Below, piece after piece: positions 43,390 through 51,182 of a stretch of 64,000 nt of DNA. Origin of the DNA: Chryseobacterium salivictor (GTDB taxonomy: Bacteria > Bacteroidota > Bacteroidia > Flavobacteriales > Weeksellaceae); the NCBI RefSeq assembly GCF_004359195.1, contig NZ_CP037954.1, forward strand, positions 2,728,001-2,792,000, read 5' to 3'. Under the pieces are notes generated by a model. It did no database searches. It was given only the letters and a program-made list of their open reading frames with translations, and was not told the origin of the DNA. The translations under genes and the position numbers were made by a program. The first letter of the stretch is position 1; each line of letters begins with the position of its first letter.

Positions 43390-43411
43390 GCGCACATCTC
43401 TAATCCGTGAC
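43390..43411. repeat. REP-like palindromic segment
   Basis: Degenerate copy of the palindromic unit seen better at 52280-52301 (GGATTTCTAATCC core); here GCACATCTCTAATCCGTGAC. It sits just before repeat array A. Right-hand flank up to 43470 is also shared with 52302-52350. Confidence 0.5.
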
Positions 43412-43469
43412 TTTTACGGCACAGAATTATCATCCGAAACTTCGCTATATAAACATCCAGCATCATTCA

Positions 43470-43572
43470 CAATTCACCCAACACCCAATCACTCAATCAC
43501 TCAATCACTCAATCACTTAATTGCCAACATCCAGCATCCAGCATCATTCACCAATTCACCCATCACGCAATT
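43470..43572. repeat. Minisatellite array A
   Basis: Imperfect array of CACTCAATCACTCAAT and CATCCAGCATCCAGCATC units. Same family as arrays at 46640, 50983, 52340, 53375 and 57193. No gene in 43363-43645. Confidence 0.8.
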
Positions 43573-43645
43573 CTTCCTGAGGGATGCATTTTCTCCTTAT
43601 CCTTTTCTGTTTTTAATAAATTGTACAGATAATGGGATAAATCTT

Positions 43646-43678
43646 ACCGATGTTCTATCGGTCATCTGTTTATTTTTG
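43646..43678 (+). promoter_or_regulatory. Operator and promoter of amidohydrolase operon
   Basis: Inverted repeat ACCGAT-GTTCT-ATCGGT (43646-43662) lies 8 bp before a consensus -7 box TATTTTTG (43671-43678), 16 bp before ATG 43695. A dyad in the -33 to -7 spacer fits a repressor operator. The AraC gene in the same operon is the nearest candidate, though AraC proteins usually prefer direct repeats. Confidence 0.5.
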
Positions 43679-43694
43679 TCGTAAATAATAGATT

Positions 43695-45026
43695 ATGAAT
43701 TATTCAAAGAATATATCGCGTAAAAATTTCCTTAGAAATTCAGCATTAGCAGTGGCTGGTCTCACCTTAACTCCCAATATCATGAGGGCAACTTCTCTTT
43801 TAAATGATGAAAATAGCTCCACCAACGGAAAACTCATCCTAAAAAATGTAAGGCTCGAAACCGGCTTTCAATATGAAGAAGGGGAAGTGATTGCAACAAA
43901 AACAGATTTATTTCTCATCGAAGTGGAAAACGGTAAGATTTTAAAAATAGCTCCAAATAATACCAGTGCAAAAGCAGTTGACGCCAAAGGATTCCTGATG
44001 CTTCCGGCGTTCAAAGACATGCACATTCATTTGGATAAAACGTTCTACGGTGAAAAATGGCAGGCAGTAAGAAAAAGAAAAGGCGGTGTAAAAGGAATGA
44101 TTGAGCTGGAAGAACAACTGATGCCCGAACTGCTGAAAACCTCTACTGAGAAAGCAGAAAAAATGATTAAACTGCTGCATTCCAAAGGAACTTCTTTTGC
44201 CAGAAGTCATGTGAATATCGAGCCCACTTCCAAATTAGATTCGTTAAAAAATCTGCAGAAAGCTTTAGAAAACAAGAAGAAAACTTTTGGTGCCGAGTTG
44301 GTCGCTTTTCCGCAACATGGCGTCTTTTATAAAAATGCTGTCCCTTATTTAAAAGAAGCCGCAACAATGGATATCGATTTTATTGGTGGTGTAGATCCTT
44401 ACAGCATCGATGGAGCCATTGAGAAGACCATTGATTTTACGGTACAGCTTGCCTTAGACCATCAAAAAGGAATAGATATCCACCTTCACGAAAGCGGAGA
44501 ATCAGGTTTGAAAACCGTGGAATACCTGATTGATAAAGTCAATGAAAATACGGCTTTGAAAGGAAAAACGTTTCTGAGTCACTGTTTTGTTTTAGGGAAA
44601 CTGGATCAAAACAAACAGGAAGAGATTGCCGAAAAATTAGGAAATGCCCAGGTAGGAATTGTGTCCACGATTCCTTTTGGAAAACTCATCATGCCACTTC
44701 CGACCTTGCAAAAGCATGGAGTAACGGTTTATACAGGAAACGACAGCATCGTAGATCACTGGAATACCTACGGAACCGGAAGTGTTTTGGAAAAAGCCAA
44801 TCTCTATGCACAATTGTATGGTCAGTCGACTGAGTTTTTATTATCCAGAAGTTTAAAACTCGCTACGGCGAATGTGCTTCCTCTGGATGATAAAGGAAAT
44901 CAGCAATGGCCAAAAGCAGGAGATGATGCGGATTTGGTTTTTCTGGATGCGAGTTGTTCGGCCGAAGCAGTTTCGAGGATATCAGAAGTGAAATCATTGA
45001 TTCATAAGGGAAATATGGTATTTTAA
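43695..45026 (+). CDS. Tat-exported amidohydrolase, cytosine-deaminase-like
   Basis: 443-residue metal-dependent amidohydrolase. A twin-arginine-like signal (SRKNFLRNSALAVAGLTL, about residues 8-26) suggests export of the folded enzyme. Metal ligands: LPAFKDMHIHLDKTFYG (HxH), IDIHLHESGESGL and SHCFVLGKL, and an Asp in VTVYTGNDSIVDHW. The HLDKT motif is typical of cytosine deaminase and related CodA/AtzC-type enzymes. The natural substrate is not known. First in an operon with an ankyrin lipoprotein (14-bp gap) and an AraC regulator. Confidence 0.87.
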   Translation: MNYSKNISRKNFLRNSALAVAGLTLTPNIMRATSLLNDENSSTNGKLILKNVRLETGFQYEEGEVIATKTDLFLIEVENGKILKIAPNNTSAKAVDAKGFLMLPAFKDMHIHLDKTFYGEKWQAVRKRKGGVKGMIELEEQLMPELLKTSTEKAEKMIKLLHSKGTSFARSHVNIEPTSKLDSLKNLQKALENKKKTFGAELVAFPQHGVFYKNAVPYLKEAATMDIDFIGGVDPYSIDGAIEKTIDFTVQLALDHQKGIDIHLHESGESGLKTVEYLIDKVNENTALKGKTFLSHCFVLGKLDQNKQEEIAEKLGNAQVGIVSTIPFGKLIMPLPTLQKHGVTVYTGNDSIVDHWNTYGTGSVLEKANLYAQLYGQSTEFLLSRSLKLATANVLPLDDKGNQQWPKAGDDADLVFLDASCSAEAVSRISEVKSLIHKGNMVF

Positions 45027-45039
45027 CACCTAAAGATCA

Positions 45040-45708
45040 ATGAAAATTTTATTTTTTCTATTCGCTTTTTGCAGTGTGGGCGCCTGCAAAAAAAATACCG
45101 TTCACCATTTAAAAGAAAACAGAATGCAACAGGAAAATTTAGTGAATCTGGTGATGCAAAATGACATCTTTCACGTAAAAAATGCTTTAGACAAAGGCGC
45201 TGACGTTAATATGACCGATCAAAAAGGCAGATCACTCTTACTGATTGCAGTAGTAGGAAAACAAACAGAAATGGCCAAAGTTCTGGTCGCGTATAAAGCA
45301 GATGTAAATCTTCAGGACACCCAGACGGACAGTGCTTTTTTATACGCCGGAGCAAGCGGACAAACCGAATTGGTACAGTTATTTTTGAAAAACGGCGCCC
45401 GGTTTGATGTTTTTAACCGTTACAACGGAACAGCTTTGATTCCTGCCTGCGAAAGAGGCCATGTGGAAACCGTAAAAGTTCTCGCCCATACCAAAGGTTT
45501 CCCTGTCGATCATGTGAATAGATTGGGATGGACAGCACTCATGGAAGCGGTGGTCCTGGGTGATGGCAGCGAAAAATATCAGCAGATCATCCATATCTTA
45601 AAAAATGCAGGTGCGGATTTGAATATTCCTGATCAGGACGGCGTAACCGCTTTACAGCATTCAAAATCATTAGGCTTCAGAGAAATGGTGAAAATATTGG
45701 AATCTTAA
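45040..45708 (+). CDS. Ankyrin-repeat lipoprotein
   Basis: 222-residue lipoprotein with the lipobox SVGAC at about residues 12-16. About five ankyrin repeats follow (FHVKNALDKGADVNMTDQKG, RSLLLIAVVGKQTEMAKVLV, AYKADVNLQDTQTDSAFLYA, and so on to ILKNAGADLNIPDQDGVTAL). Ankyrin repeats mediate protein contact; periplasmic ankyrins protect or tether partner enzymes in some bacteria. It follows the amidohydrolase by 14 bp and precedes the AraC regulator by 70 bp, so it may bind the exported amidohydrolase. This partnership is inference. Confidence 0.85.
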   Translation: MKILFFLFAFCSVGACKKNTVHHLKENRMQQENLVNLVMQNDIFHVKNALDKGADVNMTDQKGRSLLLIAVVGKQTEMAKVLVAYKADVNLQDTQTDSAFLYAGASGQTELVQLFLKNGARFDVFNRYNGTALIPACERGHVETVKVLAHTKGFPVDHVNRLGWTALMEAVVLGDGSEKYQQIIHILKNAGADLNIPDQDGVTALQHSKSLGFREMVKILES

Positions 45709-45778
45709 AATACAGCGTTGCATTTTGAATGCTTTTCTGTTTTAAATTTTACTAATTTTAGGCGAAAAATCATTCAGG

Positions 45779-46633
45779 ATGAACCAACAGGCAGATCACT
45801 TTCCCGTCTTGGGTCTTCAGGACTTCAGTAATACTGAAAATTCTGGAGGACCGCTTTTATTCAATGAGCTCCATGGTGAGCGTTCAATCGATCTGCCCCA
45901 TAAGCATGATTTTTTTATTCTCAATATTTTTGAAAAAGGAAGGGGCACTCATGTCATCGATTTTATTTCGTATCCCATTCAGGATCATCAGGTTCATTTG
46001 GTCTTTCCTGATCAGGTGCACCACTGGTATATTAAAAAAGGAACGGTAGGCTATCAATTGATGATCAGCAGATCCTGGTTGGAAAATCTTCTTTCGTCGC
46101 TCCGGTTTTCAGCTTTGTTTTATCAGAATCATCCGGTTATTACTCTTTCTGAGGATGCCTTCCAGTCTGTTTTGTATGAGTTTCAATGCATTAAAAAAGA
46201 AGTGGAAGCACAAAATATCTTTTGGGAAATGGTACAGAAAAGATGTGAAACAATTGGTCTGATGCTAAGCAGATCTGTTGAAGAGCGTTTCAAAAATGAT
46301 GAGGCAATTCACGCTAATCCTGTTATTTCAAAATTTTTAAATTTAATTGATTTGAATTTCAAAGAAGAGCGGTCTGTTTCTTTTTATGCTGAGAAGCTTC
46401 ATATTTCGGCGAACTATTTAAACATTATGTCGAAAAAATTTCTCAACACTTCCGCTTCTTCTTTAATTCAGAATAGAATTTTACTCGAAGCTAAACGTCT
46501 GCTCAAAGTGTCTGAAATGTCGGTAAAAGATATTGTTTATGATCTTGGTTTCTATGACCATGCGAGTTTTTCGAAATTTTTTAAATCAAATACAGGATTG
46601 ACACCGACTCAATTCAAAGAGAAGATTTTCTGA
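45779..46633 (+). CDS. AraC family transcriptional regulator
   Basis: 284-residue regulator. The N-terminal half is a cupin-like ligand-sensing domain (LPHKHDFFILNIFEKGRGTH). The C-terminal half is an AraC/XylS HTH (about 190-284: SVSFYAEKLHISANYLNIMS, ALIQNR-like ILLEAKRLLKVSEMSVKDIV, and YDLGFYDHASFSKFFKSNTG with LTPTQFKEKIF). Last gene of the amidohydrolase operon and presumably its regulator. Followed directly by minisatellite array B. Confidence 0.88.
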   Translation: MNQQADHFPVLGLQDFSNTENSGGPLLFNELHGERSIDLPHKHDFFILNIFEKGRGTHVIDFISYPIQDHQVHLVFPDQVHHWYIKKGTVGYQLMISRSWLENLLSSLRFSALFYQNHPVITLSEDAFQSVLYEFQCIKKEVEAQNIFWEMVQKRCETIGLMLSRSVEERFKNDEAIHANPVISKFLNLIDLNFKEERSVSFYAEKLHISANYLNIMSKKFLNTSASSLIQNRILLEAKRLLKVSEMSVKDIVYDLGFYDHASFSKFFKSNTGLTPTQFKEKIF

Positions 46634-46639
46634 ATGAAA

Positions 46640-46958
46640 AATCCAATTCACCCACCACACAACCACTCAATTACTCAATTGCCAACACCCAATCCAGCAT
46701 CATTCACCCATTCACAATTCAACCAAATTCACCAACCACTCAATCACCCAACCACTCAATCACCAACATCCAGCATCCAGCATCATTCACCCATTCACCC
46801 ATTCACAATTCACCCAATTCACCAACTACTCAATCGCCCAACCACTCAATCACTCAATCGCCAACATCCAGCATCCAGCATCATTCACCCATTCACCCAT
46901 TCACAATTCACCCAATTCACTCAACCACTCAACCACTCAATTGCCAACATCATTCACC
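46640..46958. repeat. Minisatellite array B
   Basis: Longest array of the family: repeated CACTCAATCACTCAAT, CATCCAGCATCATTCACC and CCATTCACAATTCACCCA units filling the space between convergent genes. The 133-residue frame 46634-47035 is made only of these repeats. Confidence 0.85.
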
Positions 46959-47800
46959 TAATAGTCTCTCAAAAGCCCACCTTCAAAAGAGTTTTTAAAA
47001 AACGCACCAAGTTTCTCTTCGTTTGTTGCCGATAATTTCAGTTCAAATGTTAGCTTTTCAGGTCGTGGTTTTACCTCTTTGGACTTAAAATAAATAACAT
47101 ATTCTGTATTTGCTTTGAGTTTTTCTGATGATTTTTGGATAATCCAATCGCTGAATTGATCTTTATCCTTAGAAATTTTGAACGCCATTCGGGTAAAGTA
47201 TCTTTTGTCAAGGTCATGATCCTCTGCATCGGCGCTGACGATGTAAAAGTTATCGACTTCATTGTTTTTTTGGAGCTGAAAATTCCAATAAAGATAACCA
47301 TCTTCAGGAACTTTAAACTTTAAACCTGAAAAATAATAACCTTCTACTTTTAGAGGATTGGTAAATAATTGAATGGATTGACGTTCTGCAGGAAAATCAA
47401 CCTGTACAAAATGAGCATTAACATTCGTCGTTTTTATCTTTTGTCCTAACGAATTTTTAACAGCTGTTACTTCTTTTCCATTTTTGTAATATGTTTTTTC
47501 ATCATTTTGAGACATTCCGTTTTTATAACTTTCCACAGACTCCAGTTCTCCCGTTTCATAATATTTTTCCTCTTTTCCTTCCCGTTTGCCCTTAACGTAA
47601 AACGTAAAATATTGCAGATTGCCATTATCATAATAGTCTTTCCATTTTCCTTCTCTTACTGGCCAGCCATCTGAATCTGTCTTATAATAACTGTGATGTT
47701 TAAGGGTTCCGTTGGAATAATACTCCTTTTTCTCTTTTATTTGTGCATGACCTAACCCAAATCCTAAAATAAGGACGAAAATGGTAATAAATGGTTTCAT
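46958..47800 (-). CDS. MORN-repeat (YwqK-like) secreted protein
   Basis: 280-residue exported protein with a signal peptide (about residues 1-20, ending GHAQ). It has four or five MORN_2-type repeats (GTLKHHSYYKTDSDGWPVRE, GKWKDYYDNGNLQYFTFYVK, GKREGKEEKYYETGELESVE, and GMSQNDEKTYYKNGKEVTAV) in residues about 30-115. The C-terminal domain of about 160 residues is beta-rich (YLYWNFQLQKNNEVDNFYIV). The YwqK family is sometimes annotated as an antitoxin, but there is no toxin here and a surface or periplasmic role is more plausible. Function unknown. Confidence 0.75.
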   Translation of the reverse strand: MKPFITIFVLILGFGLGHAQIKEKKEYYSNGTLKHHSYYKTDSDGWPVREGKWKDYYDNGNLQYFTFYVKGKREGKEEKYYETGELESVESYKNGMSQNDEKTYYKNGKEVTAVKNSLGQKIKTTNVNAHFVQVDFPAERQSIQLFTNPLKVEGYYFSGLKFKVPEDGYLYWNFQLQKNNEVDNFYIVSADAEDHDLDKRYFTRMAFKISKDKDQFSDWIIQKSSEKLKANTEYVIYFKSKEVKPRPEKLTFELKLSATNEEKLGAFFKNSFEGGLLRDY

Positions 47801-47823
47801 AATTTCTGTAATATGATTGTTGT

Positions 47824-48098
47824 TATTTTTTTCTTCGGATCTCTTCCCAATATTTCGCTTTTTCTTGTCCTTTACAATGCTATTCCTGCCACGGTTCTAG
47901 ATTTCTATAAGGTTAGCTAAACACGTGTCGTTCTTCTTTTCGCTGTCGCAATACTTTTCTGTTTGATAATAGATATTGACTTCCAGAAGGGTTTCTTGTT
48001 GAGTTACGGGATAAGGTGCATCGGTTTTTTTGAGCGGTTCCTTTTGTTACGGTCAACAAACAGGTCAACCCCAAAAGACCTGCTGTTATTTTTTCAAT
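47824..48098 (-). pseudogene. Decayed small lipoprotein gene
   Basis: Read on the minus strand from about 48098, a signal-like frame IEKITAGLLGLTCLLTVTKG is followed, after a shift to another frame, by EPLKKTDAPYPVTQQETLLE, VNIYYQTEKYCDSEKKNDTC and LANLIEI, then a stop. A third frame gives EPWQE, a stop, and HCKGQEKAKYWEEIRRKK to TAA at 47824. The frames fit end to end as one protein of about 90 residues with at least two frameshifts and two stop codons. No start codon is evident. It is upstream of, and on the same strand as, the MORN protein. Family unknown. Confidence 0.5.
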
Positions 48099-48164
48099 CG
48101 TATCCGTTCCTGATCGTACAGGAATGAATTCTTCAAAGTTCCTACAATTACAATGGGTATAAAA

Positions 48165-48180
48165 TACCTAATAGGGGGTA
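48165..48180 (+). promoter_or_regulatory. TACC-type palindrome upstream of LuxR gene
   Basis: TACCTAATAGGGGGTA, followed by an AT-rich block (TAATAAAATTTTATTAATTT). The same combination is found at 61464-61479 before a 38-residue gene, with an identical downstream block. Candidate binding site of the LuxR-type regulator or a shared sigma/regulator. Confidence 0.55.
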
Positions 48181-48234
48181 TTTTTAATAAAATTTTATTA
48201 ATTTTATCATCTTGTTACTTAATACTTTATCAAA

Positions 48235-48972
48235 ATGACAGGCAAAAACACAATTTTTTCATTTCAAGAAATGGAACTTAACAGGCAACTTCATGGGGTT
48301 CAAAAGAATTTAAAACAGAACGCACATGGCATTGATGATTTGGGCAGTATTCTACCCGCTGCGGTGATGCTGCATGATTTGAATGAAATGCAGCCTTTGG
48401 GGGTGAATTACATGAATAATTGGGGATGCGAGCGTTTGGGAACCTCTGCTGAAGAAGTGAATACATTGGGTGAAGCCTATTATGAAAGATATTTTATAAA
48501 AGAAGAATCGCTGGCAATTTTTAAAGGAATTCAAAACTACTTGGATGAAGCTGATTTCTCAAAGCAATACAATTTTTTTCAACGGGTAAAACTTCATAAC
48601 CAGACAGATTACACCTGGTTTTATTCAATCTGTAAACTCCTGGAGAAGCCAACTGCAGAAGCTACACGGAACCAGATGATTATTCTTTCGAGTCCTGTGG
48701 AGGGAATAGACCGTGTCATTGGTCGTGTCAGCAAGGTATTGGATGAAGATCATTATATCAAAAACCATTACAAACAATTTGCGTTGCTCACCAAACAGGA
48801 AAAAAACATTATTGATAAAATTGCAAAAGGGAAGTCATCAAAAGAAATCGCTGAAGCATTGTTTATTTCCGTGCATACGGTACGCACCCACCGAAAAAAT
48901 ATCATCCGGAAAACCGAGTCTACTTCTTTTGCCGAGCTGCTTAAATTCGCGATGGCTTTTGAATTGGTTTAG
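48235..48972 (+). CDS. PAS-like/LuxR-type transcriptional regulator
   Basis: 245-residue regulator. Residues about 1-175 read like a PAS-type sensor (a PAS-like stretch LHDLNEMQPLGVNYMNNWGC and a later HNQTDYTWFYSICKLLEK). Residues about 183-245 are a LuxR/GerE HTH: LLTKQEKNIIDKIAKGKSSK, EIAEALFISVHTVRTHRKNI, then IRKTESTSFAELLKFAMAF. No receiver domain is present, so it is an orphan one-component regulator. It is transcribed alone. The palindrome 55 bp upstream is a candidate operator. Confidence 0.87.
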   Translation: MTGKNTIFSFQEMELNRQLHGVQKNLKQNAHGIDDLGSILPAAVMLHDLNEMQPLGVNYMNNWGCERLGTSAEEVNTLGEAYYERYFIKEESLAIFKGIQNYLDEADFSKQYNFFQRVKLHNQTDYTWFYSICKLLEKPTAEATRNQMIILSSPVEGIDRVIGRVSKVLDEDHYIKNHYKQFALLTKQEKNIIDKIAKGKSSKEIAEALFISVHTVRTHRKNIIRKTESTSFAELLKFAMAFELV

Positions 48973-49016
48973 TCAGTGTAAACGGAGCCGAACTTCAACA
49001 CTGAGCACCGCCCAAC

Positions 49017-49045
49017 TTGGTCACTGAGCGCAGCCGAAGTGCCAA
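49017..49045. repeat. TTGGTCACTGAGCGCAGCCG hairpin repeat
   Basis: TTGG-CACT arms pair with AGTG-CCAA around CGAAG-type core; a segment of the ubiquitous CACTGAGCGxAGxCGAAGTG repeat family of Bacteroidota. Could serve as a terminator for the LuxR gene or be a passive repeat. No gene in 48973-49204. Confidence 0.45.
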
Positions 49046-49204
49046 AGAAAGACATGCTGTCGTGCGCTAAAAGTATATAAATCCCTCTAGTTGAACTGGA
49101 CATACCTGAACCCGCTAATGCCGATTACTGTATAGATTTTCTCCCGGATTGATTTCTATCATCTCCCACCCTATTTTTTTTAATTAAATTTTTTTAATTA
49201 TTCT

Positions 49205-49744
49205 TTAAGGAATTCCACCCACCATGGTATTATCAGGAACATCTTTGAAAACAACTGATCCTGCTGCTACGATTGAATTTTCGCCAATAGTTACCCCCTG
49301 TAAAATGGTGGCATTGGCGCCAATCCAGGCATTTTTTTTGAGGTGAATGTGCCCAACATTTAACGATGGTCTTTGTTCGGGAGAAATGGGATGACCTTCA
49401 GATAATAAACTCACTTTTGGAGCGATCAACACATTGTCTTCAATGGTAATTCCACCTAAATCCAGAAACACACAATCGAAATTGATAAATACATTTTTAC
49501 CGATTTTAGTATGCTTTCCGTAATTAATGTGCAAAGGAGTAAATACGGTTACACTTTCGTCAATTTCGGTGGCTGTAATTTGGCTTAATAAATTTCTGAT
49601 TTCATCAGGGTTGGACGAATTATTCATCTGAACCGATAATTTTTTCGTTTCAAAAGAAGCTTCACGCATTTTATAAGCCTGGTTGTCGTTTGCCGGAATG
49701 GTTTCCCCGTTTCTTAATCGCTCGAATATATTTGTTTCCTGCAT
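49205..49744 (-). CDS. Sugar O-acetyltransferase (maltose/galactoside type), C-terminus cut
   Basis: 179-residue acetyltransferase with a left-handed beta-helix of hexapeptide repeats ([40 protein letters not shown] and [19 protein letters not shown]). The catalytic His is in [13 protein letters not shown]. The N-terminal region ([20 protein letters not shown]) matches the maltose O-acetyltransferase pattern. The frame ends GGIP-stop, but the next codons read RIIKKI before another stop, where family members normally continue with GxPAKxIKKI. The last about seven residues therefore look lost through a stop mutation. AraC-type direct repeats lie 57 bp upstream. Confidence 0.85.
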   Translation of the reverse strand: MQETNIFERLRNGETIPANDNQAYKMREASFETKKLSVQMNNSSNPDEIRNLLSQITATEIDESVTVFTPLHINYGKHTKIGKNVFINFDCVFLDLGGITIEDNVLIAPKVSLLSEGHPISPEQRPSLNVGHIHLKKNAWIGANATILQGVTIGENSIVAAGSVVFKDVPDNTMVGGIP

Positions 49745-49800
49745 TGTCTTATTAATTATTACAATGCAAAGTTAAAAACAAAGCCTTGCAACTGCTTTGT

Positions 49801-49835
49801 TGTGAGGCTCAAATCGCTTTTCTGTAAAGCTCAGT
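49801..49835 (-). promoter_or_regulatory. Operator pair upstream of O-acetyltransferase
   Basis: TGTGAGGCTCAAA (49801-49813) and TGTAAAGCTCAGT (49823-49835), plus-strand reading, direct repeats 22 bp apart. The same pair recurs upstream of the AraC gene (50726-50760) at the same distance from its start. Predicted AraC dimer site. Confidence 0.65.
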
Positions 49836-49837
49836 TT

Positions 49838-50668
49838 TCAGATTGCTGTTGGTGGAAAGCCATATTGTTTTTTAAATGCAGTTGAGAAATGAGAAGGGTT
49901 TTTAAAACCAACTTCCAGATAAACATCCTTTACTTTTTTACCATCTTCTTTTAGTTGGATATAAGCCATTTCCAGGCGTTTTCTTATCAGCCATTTTTGC
50001 GGAGTGAGGTTGCTTATTTTCTTGAAATCTCTTTTGAAAGTTGCCAAACTTCTTCCCGTGAATGAAGCAATTTGTTCCATTGAAAGTTCTTCCATATAAT
50101 TATTGTTCAGGAATCCTAGAAGGTCAATTTTCCAGGGTTCAGCAAAATCAAAAAGTATAGGATAAAGTTGTTCATTGCTGTTCAGTAAAGCGTAAATTCC
50201 TTCCAGTAATTTCAAATGGACGAACCCTTCTGTTGGTTGTATATTACGGTCAAAATAGGGGGTGAGAGATTGAAACAAACTTTCTATAGCAGGATTTCGT
50301 TCGAGTTTGAAAACGGTTTTATCAGAAACTTTCACCTTATTCGGAATTTCAGATTTATTCATTTTGCTGTAAAAATCCCGAAGCACATTGCGTTTGAATG
50401 TCATCGAAATACCTTTATATAAATCTTCACCTTTGCTGTTTTTGTACATTTTCAAACGGTGGTCTCTTCTTATAAAAGCACAGTCACCTGCCTGTAATTT
50501 GATAATTTTATTTCGGTCTTCAATCACTTGTTCGCCCGAATACAAATACAGCAAAACGTGTTCAGGTGTTGAGTGAATGCACTTTTCGCTATAATCTGAA
50601 AAGCACGAAAGGAATACTCCTGAATAGTTTAAGGTTTTTAATTGGTCCTCTACTTGTACTTCCATCAT
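49838..50668 (-). CDS. AraC family regulator of O-acetyltransferase
   Basis: 276-residue AraC/XylS regulator. It has an N-terminal cupin-like half (HSTPEHVLLYLYSGEQVIED) and a C-terminal HTH (about 180-275: ELSMEQIASFTGRSLATFKR, DFKKISNLTPQKWLIRKRLE, and YLEVGFKNPSHFSTAFKKQY). It lies directly upstream of the O-acetyltransferase on the same strand with a 93-bp gap. Matching direct-repeat operators precede both genes, so it most likely regulates itself and the acetyltransferase. Confidence 0.88.
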   Translation of the reverse strand: MMEVQVEDQLKTLNYSGVFLSCFSDYSEKCIHSTPEHVLLYLYSGEQVIEDRNKIIKLQAGDCAFIRRDHRLKMYKNSKGEDLYKGISMTFKRNVLRDFYSKMNKSEIPNKVKVSDKTVFKLERNPAIESLFQSLTPYFDRNIQPTEGFVHLKLLEGIYALLNSNEQLYPILFDFAEPWKIDLLGFLNNNYMEELSMEQIASFTGRSLATFKRDFKKISNLTPQKWLIRKRLEMAYIQLKEDGKKVKDVYLEVGFKNPSHFSTAFKKQYGFPPTAI

Positions 50669-50725
50669 TTCGCTGTTACTTTATGAATGAACAAATTTAG
50701 AATATTTATTCTTGGATCACTTTGC

Positions 50726-50760
50726 GGTAAAGTTCATTGCTTATTCCTGTAAGGTTCAGA
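50726..50760 (-). promoter_or_regulatory. Operator pair upstream of AraC gene
   Basis: GGTAAAGTTCATT (50726-50738) and TGTAAGGTTCAGA (50748-50760), direct repeats 22 bp apart, 58 bp upstream of the AraC start. They share the (T/G)GTAARGYTCA core with 49801-49835. Confidence 0.65.
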
Positions 50761-50982
50761 CGCAGGATCGTATCTTTATTCGCAGTATCGGTTTTCCTAT
50801 AACGGTTGGGTATTTCTGCAAGCGGGATAAATCGAAGATTCGCTAAAACCAATCCTTTCGCTTGATCTGTTAAAAATTAAATGAATATCCGTTTTTTATC
50901 ACTATGAATACTTTAATCCCGTCGTGAACACACAAAGATTTCATTTACAAATAGGCTTTTTTTTCCGAAACTTGGCAAAGTA

Positions 50983-51180
50983 AATTCACCAATTGACCCA
51001 TTCACAATTCACCCAGTTCACCCACCACTCAATCACTCAATTGCCAACACCCAGCATCCAGCATCATTCACCCATTCACAATTCACCCAATTCACCCACC
51101 ACTCAATCACTCAATCACTCAATCACTCAATCACTCAATTGCCAACACCCAGCATCCTGCATCCAGCATCATTCACAATT
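50983..51180. repeat. Minisatellite array C
   Basis: CACTCAATCACTCAAT, GCCAACACCCAGCATCC and CATTCACAATTCACCC units in the same orientation as the other arrays, abutting the 3-prime end of the 338-residue lipoprotein gene. The rest of 50761-50982 has no gene. Confidence 0.85.
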
Positions 51181-51182
51181 AT

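Noticed and set aside
46634..47035. 133-residue frame over array B
   Set aside because: Made entirely of minisatellite units and overlaps the 3-prime end of the MORN-protein gene.
48107..48124. Palindrome TTCCTGATCGTACAGGAA as LuxR operator
   Set aside because: It lies further upstream, next to the decayed lipoprotein gene, and is not found before the 38-residue gene; the TACC palindrome is the better candidate.
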